From NCBI GenBank assembly GCA_945956915.1, contig CAMFJH010000016.1, positions 1-52,811 on the forward strand: 52,811 nucleotides of DNA. The letters run 5' to 3'. Each line of letters begins with the position of its first letter. Position 1 is the stretch's first letter. Source of the stretch: an uncultured Francisellaceae bacterium. Lineage in GTDB: Bacteria; Pseudomonadota; Gammaproteobacteria; UBA6186; Azoamicaceae. The notes under the pieces were generated by a model. The model was given only the letters and a program-made list of their open reading frames with translations. It was not told where the DNA came from and made no database searches. Of this stretch, positions 42,944 to 52,504 are shown piece by piece. Made by a program: the position numbers and the translations under genes.

Positions 42944-43930
42944 TTGGCTACTAATCAAAGCATGCATGATAAAATGATCCTTTGGGCAAAAAATACCCTT
43001 GGCACAAATGCATTCAATAATGTGGAAACAGTGGTAAAAACACTATGGTCTACGGTTTTAAAAATAAGGACTACCCATGGGATAGTGTATCTGAAGCAAA
43101 CTCCAGAGGCACTTTTTGTTGAAGTCGATGTCATTGAGAAATGCCGTGATTTATGTGGAATAACTGAAATTCCTGAAATGATCGCATCAGATAAGGCTTT
43201 GAATTGTTTTTTAATGAGAGAATGTGGTGATGCATCTTTACGTACAGTGATGGATGGACATCTTAATGTAGATTTATTGCGGCAGGGATTAGATGTTTAT
43301 AAAAGCATGCAGGAGGCAACAACGCCTCATGTGGATGCCTTTCTGCGAGTGGGGGTTCCTGATTGGCGTCTTCGGCACTTTCCCAGATTATACTTAGAAC
43401 TTGTCAATAATGAAGCTTTTTTAGAAAATCATGGATTAGAATCCGCACAGATTAAAATATTACAGGATTCGATCTGCAAAGTAGAGTCTTTATGCCAAGC
43501 ACTGTCAAAATACGGGGTAGCTGAGTGCTTGAATCATTCGGACTTCCATGATAATAATATCTTAGTTTCGCGTGCTACAAAGAAATTGAGCATTATTGAT
43601 TTGGGCGAGACAGCGATTACGCATCCATTTTTTTCGCTTGCAGCTTTCCTGAAAATTCCGGGTAATCTCTACAAAATAGACGGTTCTTCTCTAGACTACC
43701 AAAAATTATATGAAACTTGTTTCAGTGGATGGCTAACGGATAAAAAAAGCATATTAGAAGTTTTGAGGCTTATCAATTTATTACTGCCTATGTACTTGCT
43801 ATTTGCGCAAAAGAGATTTTTAGATGCAATTCATTTACCCTTTGACGCTGATAATCCTGTAAGTGTAAAGCAGCATGATAAAATCAATAAAGGTTTTGTT
43901 TGGTTTATTGATAATATGAAATCATTATAA
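42944..43930 (+). CDS. Phosphotransferase, APH family
   Basis: A 328-residue kinase-like enzyme starting at TTG with GAGAG 6 bp upstream. The catalytic loop is HSDFHDNN (H198, D200, N205), with IDLGE (D219) as the metal site, and GIVYLKQTP is the Lys strand. This is the aminoglycoside/homoserine/choline kinase superfamily; the substrate cannot be inferred. It follows the DUF4239 gene by 15 bp and so is probably in the same transcript. Confidence 0.8.
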   Translation: MATNQSMHDKMILWAKNTLGTNAFNNVETVVKTLWSTVLKIRTTHGIVYLKQTPEALFVEVDVIEKCRDLCGITEIPEMIASDKALNCFLMRECGDASLRTVMDGHLNVDLLRQGLDVYKSMQEATTPHVDAFLRVGVPDWRLRHFPRLYLELVNNEAFLENHGLESAQIKILQDSICKVESLCQALSKYGVAECLNHSDFHDNNILVSRATKKLSIIDLGETAITHPFFSLAAFLKIPGNLYKIDGSSLDYQKLYETCFSGWLTDKKSILEVLRLINLLLPMYLLFAQKRFLDAIHLPFDADNPVSVKQHDKINKGFVWFIDNMKSL

Positions 43931-44048
43931 ACAATGCTAAGGTTCAGGGTTCATCGTTCGCTTCATGAATGCACCAAATAATGGGACGGTAAAATCAGTA
44001 TCTTTATGAGCTGGACTATAAATCATTCCTTATCAAGTATATGCTGGC

Positions 44049-44258
44049 GTGCAGCCAATTCTGGAGGAGGGGTTCCCGCTCCAGGCGAGTAAGGATTTAG
44101 TATTTTATCCATATAAAGATCATTATAAAATCAAATTAAAAGCATCCAGATATCGCTTAGTATATAAAGTTTGCGATCAAGAAATTTATATTATAGTGAT
44201 TGCTGTTGGGAAAAGGGAAAAAGGTTATGTTTATGATCTATTAGAACAAAGAACATAA
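44049..44258 (+). CDS. 5'-truncated RelE/ParE-family toxin remnant
   Basis: A 69-residue frame from a GTG. The second half, HYKIKLKASRYRLVYKVCDQEIYIIVIAVGKREKGYVYDLL, matches the beta-sheet and catalytic end of RelE-type mRNA interferases, including the RLVY and VGKR positions. RelE is normally about 85-90 residues; the first helical hairpin (ExLP..KEW type) is lacking and the frame is closed upstream at 44019, so the N terminus was lost. No antitoxin gene lies beside it. Probably a pseudogene. Confidence 0.6.
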   Translation: MQPILEEGFPLQASKDLVFYPYKDHYKIKLKASRYRLVYKVCDQEIYIIVIAVGKREKGYVYDLLEQRT

Positions 44259-44303
44259 ATAATGAAATTAACTTATAATATTTTTTTATTAAATAGTAGA
44301 TTC

Positions 44304-45134
44304 TTAGGATATGCCTATCGATTCAATAACTAAACGCTCGATGATACCATTATCATTTTTGACACTCATAACAACTTCTTTATTTTTTTCTAGACTAATA
44401 TCCACACCTTGCTTATCCATTTTTTCATAGACCATCTGCTTATTAATCGTTGCACGATATTGCATCCTCGCGATTATCTCCTGACCATGATAACAACCTT
44501 TAGTAAAACTCACCCCCTGTAGAGCAGGGAGGTTGATATAATGTGGCAAAAATTGTTCGGAAGTGGCTGCAGTAATTTCTGGTATACCGGCTCGGATATC
44601 CATTAATGTCCAATAATGGGCTTCCTGAGGCATACAATCGTTAGAAAGCATTTCTTCTACAGGCTTGATTTCTGCTAAGGGCACTATCAATTCCCATCGA
44701 TTTTGTCCTTGGAGTGTAAGCCTATTATTTGTAGAGCCATAAGAAATAGAAAGTATCATGATATTTTTAAATAAATCTTTGGATTGAGCAAACAATGGTT
44801 CTATCTCTTCACTTGTTCCAATAAGCCCAATTTTTATCCATTCATGGCTTTGATCGCTTATCTGTACATTGGAAAATAGGGCGTGTTGTTTTAATTTGGC
44901 AATCGCTTGTTCTAATAAATCTTTAGGACATTGCAAATAGCATTCATTGTCTTTCATAAAAAGCTTAAATAGTACAATCACACGGCCTTTTAGATTACAA
45001 TAAGCACCAAGTCTTAGATCATTGGCAGTTAAATCTCTGACATCGCATGTCAATTGCCCTTGTAAAAAAGAGAGAGCATCAGGGCCTGAAACCTTGATAA
45101 GGGCATAGGCATCTAGTTTAAGTTGTGTAATCAT
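44304..45134 (-). CDS. ygfZ: Folate-binding tRNA-modifying protein YgfZ
   Basis: A 276-residue GcvT-fold protein involved in tetrahydrofolate-dependent maintenance of iron-sulfur enzymes such as MiaB. The diagnostic motif KGCYHGQE, with its conserved Cys, is intact in the middle-late region, and the N-terminal SFLQGQLTCDVRDL segment is typical. Length is slightly below E. coli YgfZ (326). Its ATG lies 14 bp from the divergent sdhE gene, a pairing common in gammaproteobacteria. Confidence 0.88.
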   Translation of the reverse strand: MITQLKLDAYALIKVSGPDALSFLQGQLTCDVRDLTANDLRLGAYCNLKGRVIVLFKLFMKDNECYLQCPKDLLEQAIAKLKQHALFSNVQISDQSHEWIKIGLIGTSEEIEPLFAQSKDLFKNIMILSISYGSTNNRLTLQGQNRWELIVPLAEIKPVEEMLSNDCMPQEAHYWTLMDIRAGIPEITAATSEQFLPHYINLPALQGVSFTKGCYHGQEIIARMQYRATINKQMVYEKMDKQGVDISLEKNKEVVMSVKNDNGIIERLVIESIGIS

Positions 45135-45148
45135 AGGATATATCCTGT

Positions 45149-45415
45149 ATGAACATGAATCATGAAGACCCTAAGGCAAAATTACGATGGCAATGTAGAC
45201 GAGGTATGCTTGAACTCGATATTTTACTCATCTCGTTTCTGGATAAGCATTATGATACCTTAAGTGAGCATGAACAGAAAGCCTTTGCCGAGCTTTTAAT
45301 GGAACCTGATCCCGATATTTATATGTGGTTGATGGGGAAGGAGGCAGTGATCCAGCCCAGGTTTCAAATAGTTGTGAATAAGCTTAGAGCTACTCAAGAA
45401 AAAGCGTGTACCTAG
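45149..45415 (+). CDS. sdhE: Succinate dehydrogenase flavinylation factor SdhE
   Basis: An 88-residue protein with the SdhE/YgfY/CptB signature RRGMLELDILL, required for covalent FAD attachment to SdhA. FLDKHY, LSEHEQKAFAELL and DPDIYMWLMG follow as in the family, and length is normal. It overlaps the ygfX-like gene by 10 bp (the next start, GTG, is at 45406), giving translational coupling. Confidence 0.9.
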   Translation: MNMNHEDPKAKLRWQCRRGMLELDILLISFLDKHYDTLSEHEQKAFAELLMEPDPDIYMWLMGKEAVIQPRFQIVVNKLRATQEKACT

Positions 45416-45828
45416 AGCGTTTTGAATGGGAATTAGGTTTCTCTCGATATTTATTAATAGTCACTGTACTTACACACTCAGGTGCTTTTTGTATTGCTGC
45501 TTGGGTGTTGCCTAAGCTCATCCTTAAAGTACTGTTTATGGCCATCATTATAGGGCATGCAAGCAAGATAATCCGCACCCATGTGTTTCGTTCTACCCCT
45601 CAATCTGTTGTCAAGCTCTGGCAAGAATCCAATGGTCGTATTGGTTGCCAATTTAAAAAAGGGCAAAGTGCTTATGGGCATCTACAAGGAGATAGTTTTA
45701 AGAGCTTATTTTGCGTGATAGTGCGTTTAAAATCATCTCAACGTGTGTTAACACTTATCATTCCTCGGGACAGTGTATCCCCACCGATATATCGTGTGCT
45801 ATGTTCTCGGATCAGACAGCTTAAGTGA
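45406..45828 (+). CDS. YgfX (CptA)-like membrane protein
   Basis: A 140-residue protein with two membrane helices (about residues 12-52), followed by a short cytosolic domain. The start GTG lies inside the end of sdhE. Position after sdhE, length and topology match YgfX, reported as a partner of SdhE and as a toxin affecting FtsZ/MreB. Sequence similarity is weak to judge by eye, so the call rests largely on context. Confidence 0.7.
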   Translation: MYLERFEWELGFSRYLLIVTVLTHSGAFCIAAWVLPKLILKVLFMAIIIGHASKIIRTHVFRSTPQSVVKLWQESNGRIGCQFKKGQSAYGHLQGDSFKSLFCVIVRLKSSQRVLTLIIPRDSVSPPIYRVLCSRIRQLK

Positions 45829-46007
45829 TTGTAATATAATTAAAAAATAATTTGCCTGTCATAAAAAATAATTTACTTTGAGATTATGGTTTTAGCATTA
45901 GATACTAAAACTTGAATTAAGTTTATTAAATTACTAACATAGTCTTATCAATCCCTGGAACAAAACTAACATCTGTTGACTTGTTGTTTGTAGTAGGCGG
46001 AGGTGCA

Positions 46008-46595
46008 ATGATTGACTATAGAGTAGACGGGCAATTAATCGAAGCTATCAATATGGGCGAGCGAGCTGCATTCGATACCTTAATGATGCGTTATCAACCC
46101 AAAGTAGCTCGAGTAATTGCTCGTTATATTAAAGACCACGGGGATGTAATGGATCTCACCCAAGAAGTCTTTATGAAAGCTTATTTAGGTATTTATAAAT
46201 TTAGAGGCGAAAGTGCTTTTTATACTTGGTTGTACCGTATTGCAATTAACACAGCTAAAAATCATATTATGACTCAAGGTCGTCGCCTGCCTAGGCTTTC
46301 TTTGCAAATCGATGAATCGGGTAAAGAGAAATTCTTATTGAAAAATACACAATCCGAGCAAGATACCCCTGAAAGTTTAATGATTCGAGATGAAATGGAA
46401 GCCGCAGTCTATAAAGTGATGAGAGGCTTGCCTAAAGATGTGCTTAAAGCTTTAACCTTACGTGAGCGCGATCGCTTTCCGTATCGAAAAATAGCAAAAG
46501 TGATGAAATGCCGTTTAGGCACGGTTAAATCCCGTATCGCACGTGCAAGAGGTGCTATTGATAAAGGGGTACATCCATTTTTGCTACATGAATAA
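46008..46595 (+). CDS. rpoE: Extracytoplasmic-function sigma factor RpoE/AlgU
   Basis: A 195-residue ECF sigma factor. The start at 46008 has CGGAGG 5 bp upstream. Region 2 has DLTQEVFMKAYLGIYKFRGESAFYTWLYRIA, and region 4 has ALTLRERDRFPYRKIAKVMKCRLGTVKSRIARAR. Both are close to RpoE/AlgU, which controls envelope-stress genes. The lepA gene follows at 91 bp; the anti-sigma genes rseA/mucA and rseB/mucB, normally in between, are not present. Confidence 0.88.
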   Translation: MIDYRVDGQLIEAINMGERAAFDTLMMRYQPKVARVIARYIKDHGDVMDLTQEVFMKAYLGIYKFRGESAFYTWLYRIAINTAKNHIMTQGRRLPRLSLQIDESGKEKFLLKNTQSEQDTPESLMIRDEMEAAVYKVMRGLPKDVLKALTLRERDRFPYRKIAKVMKCRLGTVKSRIARARGAIDKGVHPFLLHE

Positions 46596-46686
46596 CTAAA
46601 AAAGCCACCCTTTTTATTATGCAAATACCTTAAAATTCAGGTAGAATTAATCTCCATGTTCCCTATAGAGATTTAATTGACCCAAG

Positions 46687-48486
46687 ATGAAGCATATAAG
46701 AAATTTTTCCATTATTGCCCACATTGACCACGGTAAATCCACTTTAGCTGATAGATTTATACAAACCTGTGGAGGTCTCACGGCTCGTGAGATGTCCGAA
46801 CAAGTTCTAGATTCTATGGATTTGGAACGAGAACGCGGCATCACCATCAAGGCTCAATGCGTAAGTTTAAAATATAAAGCCCTAGACGGTATAGAATATC
46901 AACTTAATTTTATCGATACCCCAGGACATGTAGACTTTGCCTATGAAGTCTCCCGTTCGTTATCAGCCTGCGAAGGGGCTTTATTGGTGGTAGATGCAGC
47001 ACAAGGTGTAGAAGCACAAACTGTGGCCAATTGCTATACCGCACTCGAGCAAGGTTTAGAAGTAATACCTGTGCTTAATAAAATTGATTTACCCCAAGTA
47101 GAACCTGAACGTGTTATTCAAGAAATAGAAGAGATTATAGGCATTGCAGCCGCAGATGCTGTACGAATCAGTGCTAAAAGTGGTTTGGGCGTTACAGATT
47201 TGCTAGAACATTTGGTACATGCCATCCCAGAACCAGTAGGTGATCCCAACGCGCCTTTACAAGCTTTAATTATTGACTCTTGGTTTGATAATTATCTAGG
47301 GGTGGTCTCTTTGATCCGGGTCAAGAACGGTGTGCTTCGCGTAGGCGATAAAATGCTGGTTATGTCTACTCAACGTACCCACGAAATTAATGAAGTCGGT
47401 ATTTTTACCCCCAAACGCCTAAAAACCGGAACCCTCAGTGCTGGCGAGGTCGGATATTTAATAGCCGGTATCAAAGAAATTAATGGCGCCCCAGTAGGTG
47501 ATACCATTACCTTAGTCAATAAGCCAGCCCAAGAGGCTTTACCCGGTTTTCAAAAAGTACAACCCAAAGTTTATGCCGGATTGTTTCCAATCGATTCTGA
47601 AGATTACGAAGATTTTAGAGAAGCTTTGAGTAAACTATGCTTAAACGACTCTGCCTTGTTTTACGAGCCCGAAGTCTCTCAAGCACTTGGTTTTGGGTTT
47701 AGATGCGGCTTTTTAGGGCTTTTGCATATGGAAATTGTGCAAGAGCGTTTAGAACGCGAATACAATTTAAATTTAATTACCACCGCGCCTACGGTTGTAT
47801 TTGAAATTGTTACCCGTAAAGGCGAAGTAATGAAAGTGGATAACCCCTCTAAATTACCCGATCCTTCTTTTATCTCAGAATTGAGAGAGCCAATTGTTGA
47901 AGCCAATATTTTAGTGCCCCAGACTTACGTGGGCACCGTGATTACCTTATGTAATGAAAAACGCGGTGTGCAACTTAAAATGTTGTATTTAGGCAATCAG
48001 GTTGCTTTAAGCTATGAGCTACCGATGAATGAAGTGGTTTTAGATTTTTTCGATCGCTTGAAATCTGTCAGTCGAGGATTCGCTTCGTTGGATTATCATT
48101 TTGTACGTTTTCAAGCAGCCGATTTGGTAAAGCTTGACGTTTTAATTAATGGTGAAAAAGTCGATGCACTGGATCTTATCGTTCATAAAGATAAAGCTTT
48201 CCAAAGGGGGCGTGAGTTAACAGAAAGAATGCAAACCCTAATACCCAGGCAAATGTTTGATGTGGCTATCCAAGCTGCTATTGGAGCGCATATTATTGCG
48301 CGCTCCACCGTGAAAGCCTTACGGAAAAACGTAATTGCAAAATGCTACGGAGGAGACGTTTCTCGTAAACGAAAATTATTAGAAAAGCAAAAAGCCGGTA
48401 AAAAACGTATGAAACAGGTGGGCAATGTGGAAATTCCACAAGAGGCCTTTTTAGCCATTTTAAAAGTAGACAAGGAAAAGACATGA
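46687..48486 (+). CDS. lepA: Translation elongation factor 4 (LepA)
   Basis: A 599-residue GTPase of normal length. G1 is [14 protein letters not shown]2 lies in [11 protein letters not shown]3 is DTPGHVDF and G4 is NKID. The LepA-specific C-terminal domain ends [21 protein letters not shown]. LepA aids ribosome function and back-translocation under stress. It overlaps lepB by 4 bp (ATGA), the usual coupling. First gene of the lepA-lepB-rnc-era-recO series. Confidence 0.97.
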   Translation: MKHIRNFSIIAHIDHGKSTLADRFIQTCGGLTAREMSEQVLDSMDLERERGITIKAQCVSLKYKALDGIEYQLNFIDTPGHVDFAYEVSRSLSACEGALLVVDAAQGVEAQTVANCYTALEQGLEVIPVLNKIDLPQVEPERVIQEIEEIIGIAAADAVRISAKSGLGVTDLLEHLVHAIPEPVGDPNAPLQALIIDSWFDNYLGVVSLIRVKNGVLRVGDKMLVMSTQRTHEINEVGIFTPKRLKTGTLSAGEVGYLIAGIKEINGAPVGDTITLVNKPAQEALPGFQKVQPKVYAGLFPIDSEDYEDFREALSKLCLNDSALFYEPEVSQALGFGFRCGFLGLLHMEIVQERLEREYNLNLITTAPTVVFEIVTRKGEVMKVDNPSKLPDPSFISELREPIVEANILVPQTYVGTVITLCNEKRGVQLKMLYLGNQVALSYELPMNEVVLDFFDRLKSVSRGFASLDYHFVRFQAADLVKLDVLINGEKVDALDLIVHKDKAFQRGRELTERMQTLIPRQMFDVAIQAAIGAHIIARSTVKALRKNVIAKCYGGDVSRKRKLLEKQKAGKKRMKQVGNVEIPQEAFLAILKVDKEKT

Positions 48487-49310
48487 GATTCTCAGAAATT
48501 TTATTGATAGCCACAGCGATCACAGGGTTTATTTGGTTAATGGATGTTTTATTTTTCAAAAGAAAACGTGAAATGCAAGCGGTTTCTTCGGGGGCCCTAC
48601 GCAATACCAATGTCATTAAACAACCTTGGTATGTAGAATATTCTAAATCTTTTTTCCCAGTATTATTAATCGTTTTAATTTTACGTTCATTTTTAGCAGA
48701 ACCGTTTAGAATTCCTTCGGCTTCTATGCATCCAACCCTATGGGAAGGGGATTTTATTCTGGTGAACAAATACAATTATGGTATTCGTTTACCGGGTTCT
48801 GGTACTAAATTATTTGCCATCGGAGAGCCCAAACGGGGAGATGTGATTGTCTTTAAACATGATACGGATATTGATTCTAAGGATATGATCAAGCGTGTGG
48901 TAGGTCTTCCAGGGGACCATGTAGAATATAAAGATAAAACAATTTATATCAATGGAGAAGCGGTCAAGCAAGTCTTTAATAAAGAAGCATTAGATTATAC
49001 CTTACATGGACCTTCTTGGTCTGTACGCGAGCTGGAAGAGCAATTGGGTGATAAAAAGCATTCTATTTTTGTTAGATCAGATTTGTCAGATGGCCCAGAT
49101 TATCAATATAAAGATGTTGTTGTGCCCAAAGGCAGTTATTTTGTAATGGGAGACAATCGTGATAACAGTGGAGACAGCCGCGTTTGGGGTTTTGTTAAAG
49201 ATGAAGACATTTTAGGTCGTGCATTTTCTGTGTGGATGAGTTGGGATTCCTTAGAGTCTCAATGGCTAAACAAAATCCGTTGGAATAGAATAGCGACTTG
49301 GATCCAGTAA
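48483..49310 (+). CDS. lepB: Signal peptidase I (LepB)
   Basis: A 275-residue inner-membrane protease that removes signal peptides. Two N-terminal membrane segments (about residues 4-24 and 56-71) precede the nucleophile motif [11 protein letters not shown] with Ser81. The catalytic Lys is K137 in [11 protein letters not shown], and the box-E motif [14 protein letters not shown] is complete. Start overlaps lepA by 4 bp and the gene ends 5 bp before rnc. Confidence 0.96.
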   Translation: MRFSEILLIATAITGFIWLMDVLFFKRKREMQAVSSGALRNTNVIKQPWYVEYSKSFFPVLLIVLILRSFLAEPFRIPSASMHPTLWEGDFILVNKYNYGIRLPGSGTKLFAIGEPKRGDVIVFKHDTDIDSKDMIKRVVGLPGDHVEYKDKTIYINGEAVKQVFNKEALDYTLHGPSWSVRELEEQLGDKKHSIFVRSDLSDGPDYQYKDVVVPKGSYFVMGDNRDNSGDSRVWGFVKDEDILGRAFSVWMSWDSLESQWLNKIRWNRIATWIQ

Positions 49311-49315
49311 TCTAA

Positions 49316-50014
49316 ATGTCATTTTCTATTTCAGATGATAAACTAAATCGCTTGATGCATCATTTGGGGTATCAATTTAAACAAAAAACCCTCTTAAAAA
49401 CAGCATTAAGGCATCGTTCGGTGGGTGCTAATCATAACGAACGCTTAGAATTTATAGGCGATGCTCTGCTTAACTGTACCATAGGAATTGAAGTCTTTAA
49501 ACGTTTTCCAAAAGCACAAGAAGGTGTGCTGACGCGTTTGCGTGCGCAATTAGTAAAAGGCGAAACTGTGGCTGAACTCGCAAAAGAATTAAATATTGGT
49601 GAATTTCTATGCTTGGGCCTAGGAGAATTGAAAAGTGGTGGACATCAACGCATTTCTATTTTGTCCGATGCCCTAGAAGCGATTATAGGGGCTATTTATT
49701 TAGATGCAGATATGGCCACTTGTAGTGCAAGAATTATAAGCTGGTATGAGAAGCGTTTAGCAACCGTAGCCATTGAAGGATCTCAGAAAGATGCAAAAAC
49801 AAAATTACAAGAATGGATGCAAGCCAAGCATTTACCCTTGCCTGAGTATAAAATAATCAGCATGGAAGGCGATGCACAAGATCCGATATTTACAGTTCAA
49901 TGTACAATTTCAGTATTGCCCAGTCCCCTACAAGCCACAGGAACCAGTAGGCGCCAAGCAGAGCAGCTGGTGGCAGAATCTATCTTATCCATATTAAAGG
50001 TACCGCATGTCTAA
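49316..50014 (+). CDS. rnc: Ribonuclease III
   Basis: A 232-residue double-strand-specific RNase processing rRNA and mRNA. The signature [12 protein letters not shown] (residues 41-52) carries E42, E45 and D49, and [15 protein letters not shown] gives the second metal-ligand set. A double-stranded RNA-binding domain covers about residues 155-230 (KTKLQEWMQ through [15 protein letters not shown] end). It overlaps era by 8 bp. Confidence 0.96.
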   Translation: MSFSISDDKLNRLMHHLGYQFKQKTLLKTALRHRSVGANHNERLEFIGDALLNCTIGIEVFKRFPKAQEGVLTRLRAQLVKGETVAELAKELNIGEFLCLGLGELKSGGHQRISILSDALEAIIGAIYLDADMATCSARIISWYEKRLATVAIEGSQKDAKTKLQEWMQAKHLPLPEYKIISMEGDAQDPIFTVQCTISVLPSPLQATGTSRRQAEQLVAESILSILKVPHV

Positions 50015-50909
50015 TTTATCAAATCCCACCTGGTGTGGTTATGTCGCTATTATGGGAAGACCCAATGTCGGGAAATCTACCTTATTAAACCGGATTTTAG
50101 GTCAAAAACTGAGTATTACCTCGAGAAAACCCCAAACCACCCGACACCAAATGTTAGGTGTCAAAACACTGGGGGATCGCCAAGCCATTTTTGTAGATAC
50201 GCCCGGTATTCATATTGAAGAAAAACGTGCTTTAAATAAATACATGAATAAAGCCGCTCGCAAAGCGCTACGTGATGTGGATCTGGTCATTTTTGTGGTA
50301 GATAGCACTCGATGGACTGAAGAAGATCAATTGGTATTTGAATTACTTTCGCATTTAACGTGTCCTATCATTTTGGCAGTGAATAAAGTTGATACGATTG
50401 GTGAAAAAGATATCTTACTGCCCTATATGGAAGAATTGTCTAGAAAAGAAATCTTTCACGATATCATGCCCATTTCTGCCTCTAAAGGCACAAATATAGA
50501 AGCCCTAGAAAAAAAGATCTTTAGTTTATTACCGGAAAGTCCTCATTATTTTCCAGAGAATCAAATTACCGATAAAACCCTACGTTTTCGAGCAGCAGAA
50601 ATTATTCGTGAAAAATTAACCCGTATGTTGGGGCAGGAAATTCCTTATGCTATTACCATTGAAATTGAATCCTTTAAAGATGAAGAACACTTATGTACCA
50701 TCCATGCCGTTATCTTAGTAGAACGCGATGGGCAAAAACCCATTATCATAGGCAGAGGCGGGGAGCGCTTAAAGGAAATCGGCATTCGCTCTAGAGTCGA
50801 TTTGGAACAAATGCTCAATAAAAAAGTACATCTCAAATTATGGGTCAAAGTCAAAGGCAGTTGGTCTGATGATGAGCGAGCACTTACCAGTTTGGGGTAC
50901 TTGGATTAA
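50007..50909 (+). CDS. era: GTPase Era
   Basis: A 300-residue GTPase for 30S ribosome assembly, binding the 3' end of 16S rRNA. G1 [13 protein letters not shown]3 DTPGIH, G4 NKVD and G5 SASKG are all present. The C-terminal KH domain includes [24 protein letters not shown]. Length is normal. It overlaps rnc at its start and is followed by recO after 8 bp. Confidence 0.96.
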   Translation: MSNLSNPTWCGYVAIMGRPNVGKSTLLNRILGQKLSITSRKPQTTRHQMLGVKTLGDRQAIFVDTPGIHIEEKRALNKYMNKAARKALRDVDLVIFVVDSTRWTEEDQLVFELLSHLTCPIILAVNKVDTIGEKDILLPYMEELSRKEIFHDIMPISASKGTNIEALEKKIFSLLPESPHYFPENQITDKTLRFRAAEIIREKLTRMLGQEIPYAITIEIESFKDEEHLCTIHAVILVERDGQKPIIIGRGGERLKEIGIRSRVDLEQMLNKKVHLKLWVKVKGSWSDDERALTSLGYLD

Positions 50910-50917
50910 CCCCCTAG

Positions 50918-51676
50918 ATGGCACACTCACATACGCATATTGATTCCGAACCTGCCTATGTTTTACACAGCAGGCCTTACCAAGAAACAAGTCTTTTATT
51001 AGAACTGCTTACACCCAAGCAAGGCAGAATTGCGGCAATTGCAAAAGGCGCTAAACGCCCAAAATCTCTGGCTAGAGGATTGTTACAACCTTTTACGCCC
51101 TTATTGATTTCTTGTAAGGGCAAAGGCGAGCTTTTAACGTTAACGCAAGTAGATGGTCAAAGTCGATCCCATCATTTATCGGGCAAACATTTGATCAGTG
51201 CTTTTTATGTGAATGAGTTATTAATGCGTTTGCTAAACCGCTGGGATGCACACGAAGCCTTGTTTTTTCATTATCAAGAGACTTTAAGGCAACTTGAAGT
51301 AAATGGTTGTGAACAAAAAATTTTAAGATACTTTGAAAAAATATTGTTACAAGAACTGGGTTATGGCTTAGAATTAAAACAAGTTGTAGAACACTTAGAT
51401 ATGCACAAAAAATATGGTCCTAAAGTTGATCCTGATCTTTATTATTTGTTTGATCCCGAGCAAGGGCCTATCCCTATACAGGCAAATAACCGTTTAGCAT
51501 TCTCGAGCTCAAAAGAAAATAATAGAATATTTAAAGGCAGCAGTTTATTAGCATTGGATCAAAATAAATTGGATGATCCTCGGGTATTATTGGATGCCAA
51601 ACGTATTATGCGTCAAGCCCTCAGTTTACGTTTAGGTCCAAAACCCTTAGAAAGTAGACGATTACTGATTATTTAA
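50918..51676 (+). CDS. recO: DNA repair protein RecO
   Basis: A 252-residue protein that helps RecR load RecA at gaps. The N-terminal OB-fold begins AYVLHSRPYQETSLLLELLT with the typical GRIAAIAKGAKRPKS, and a helical C-terminal domain follows (FYVNELLMRLL, ILLQELGYGLEL). Length matches gammaproteobacterial RecO without the zinc cysteines of other phyla. Context after era confirms the name. Confidence 0.93.
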   Translation: MAHSHTHIDSEPAYVLHSRPYQETSLLLELLTPKQGRIAAIAKGAKRPKSLARGLLQPFTPLLISCKGKGELLTLTQVDGQSRSHHLSGKHLISAFYVNELLMRLLNRWDAHEALFFHYQETLRQLEVNGCEQKILRYFEKILLQELGYGLELKQVVEHLDMHKKYGPKVDPDLYYLFDPEQGPIPIQANNRLAFSSSKENNRIFKGSSLLALDQNKLDDPRVLLDAKRIMRQALSLRLGPKPLESRRLLII

Positions 51677-51698
51677 AGTAAATTAAAAGGAAAATATC

Positions 51699-52262
51699 AT
51701 GAATATTATTTTAGCTTCAAGTTCTCCTAGACGCTTAGCACTTCTTGGTAATTTTGGTTTTGATATCCATCTAAAAACCCCTGAGGTTGATGAAACACCA
51801 TTAGAAAATGAAAATCCTGCAGAGATGGTGATTCGTTTAGCAAAACTAAAAGCGAATGCTGTCTTTTTAGAAGAAAACATGAAGAACTGGCCTATTATTG
51901 CCGCTGACACTACGGTGTGCTGTGAAAATCAAATTTTATCTAAACCCGAAAATAAGCAAGATGCTATACGCATTTTAAGCTTTTTATCTGGAAAAAAACA
52001 TGAGGTGATAACCGGCTATTGCATTAAAAAAGACAAGCAAGAAATAAGTGGGATAGTCAAAACTGAAATTATTTTCAGAAATTTATCGCAAGATGAAATC
52101 AAAAGGTATGTAGAAACTGAAGAACCTTTGGATAAAGCAGGGGCTTATGGCATTCAAGGTTATGGTGCCAGTTTGGTAAAAACCATTAATGGCAGTTATA
52201 GCAATGTAGTCGGTTTGCCAGTAGATAAAGTATTAATGGCATTAGATTCTTTAAAAAATTAA
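51699..52262 (+). CDS. Maf-family nucleotide pyrophosphatase
   Basis: A 187-residue pyrophosphatase that destroys non-canonical or excess nucleotides. Motifs ASSSPRR (residues 6-12), PEVDETP, KLKANAV and AADTTVCCENQ are present, as is the LSGKKHEVITGYC segment. Whether it belongs to the dTTP/UTP (YhdE) or 7-methyl-GTP (YceF) group is not settled by eye. It lies 22 bp after recO with AAAGGAA ahead of its ATG, probably in the same transcript. Confidence 0.9.
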   Translation: MNIILASSSPRRLALLGNFGFDIHLKTPEVDETPLENENPAEMVIRLAKLKANAVFLEENMKNWPIIAADTTVCCENQILSKPENKQDAIRILSFLSGKKHEVITGYCIKKDKQEISGIVKTEIIFRNLSQDEIKRYVETEEPLDKAGAYGIQGYGASLVKTINGSYSNVVGLPVDKVLMALDSLKN

Positions 52263-52404
52263 GAATGCAATTTTTTTAAGGTTTAAATACCCTAGCTTCC
52301 TTTAACCTAAATATAGATTGAAGTTCTATAAAAAATAAGGCCTAATTTTACCCCATATGCTCCCTTGCTAGAATATAGGCGATGAATTTAATATTTTCCC
52401 CCTC

Positions 52405-52471
52405 TTGACATTTAGTTTTATGTCTGACACAATGCTTGTAGGCAGTGTGATTTGCTTTATTGCAATTACAC
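52405..52471 (+). promoter_or_regulatory. Promoter and imperfect leader hairpin of the terminal LRR gene
   Basis: TTGACA at 52405-52410 is a perfect -35 box; the best -10 at 17 bp is CACAAT (52428-52433), four of six. An imperfect inverted repeat (AGTGTGATTTGC against GCAATTACACT, about 52446-52471) follows in the leader. The start codon is at 52505. Confidence 0.4.
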
Positions 52472-52504
52472 TCAGATAACATCATAAAACTAGAGAGGTT
52501 TAGT

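Noticed and set aside
45957..45985. GGAAC motif upstream of rpoE as a possible self-activated promoter
   Set aside because: No matching -10 at the right spacing; the similarity is too short to support autoregulation.
48293..48775. 160-codon antisense frame across the lepA-lepB junction
   Set aside because: It lies wholly opposite two well-recognised genes and has no recognisable motif.
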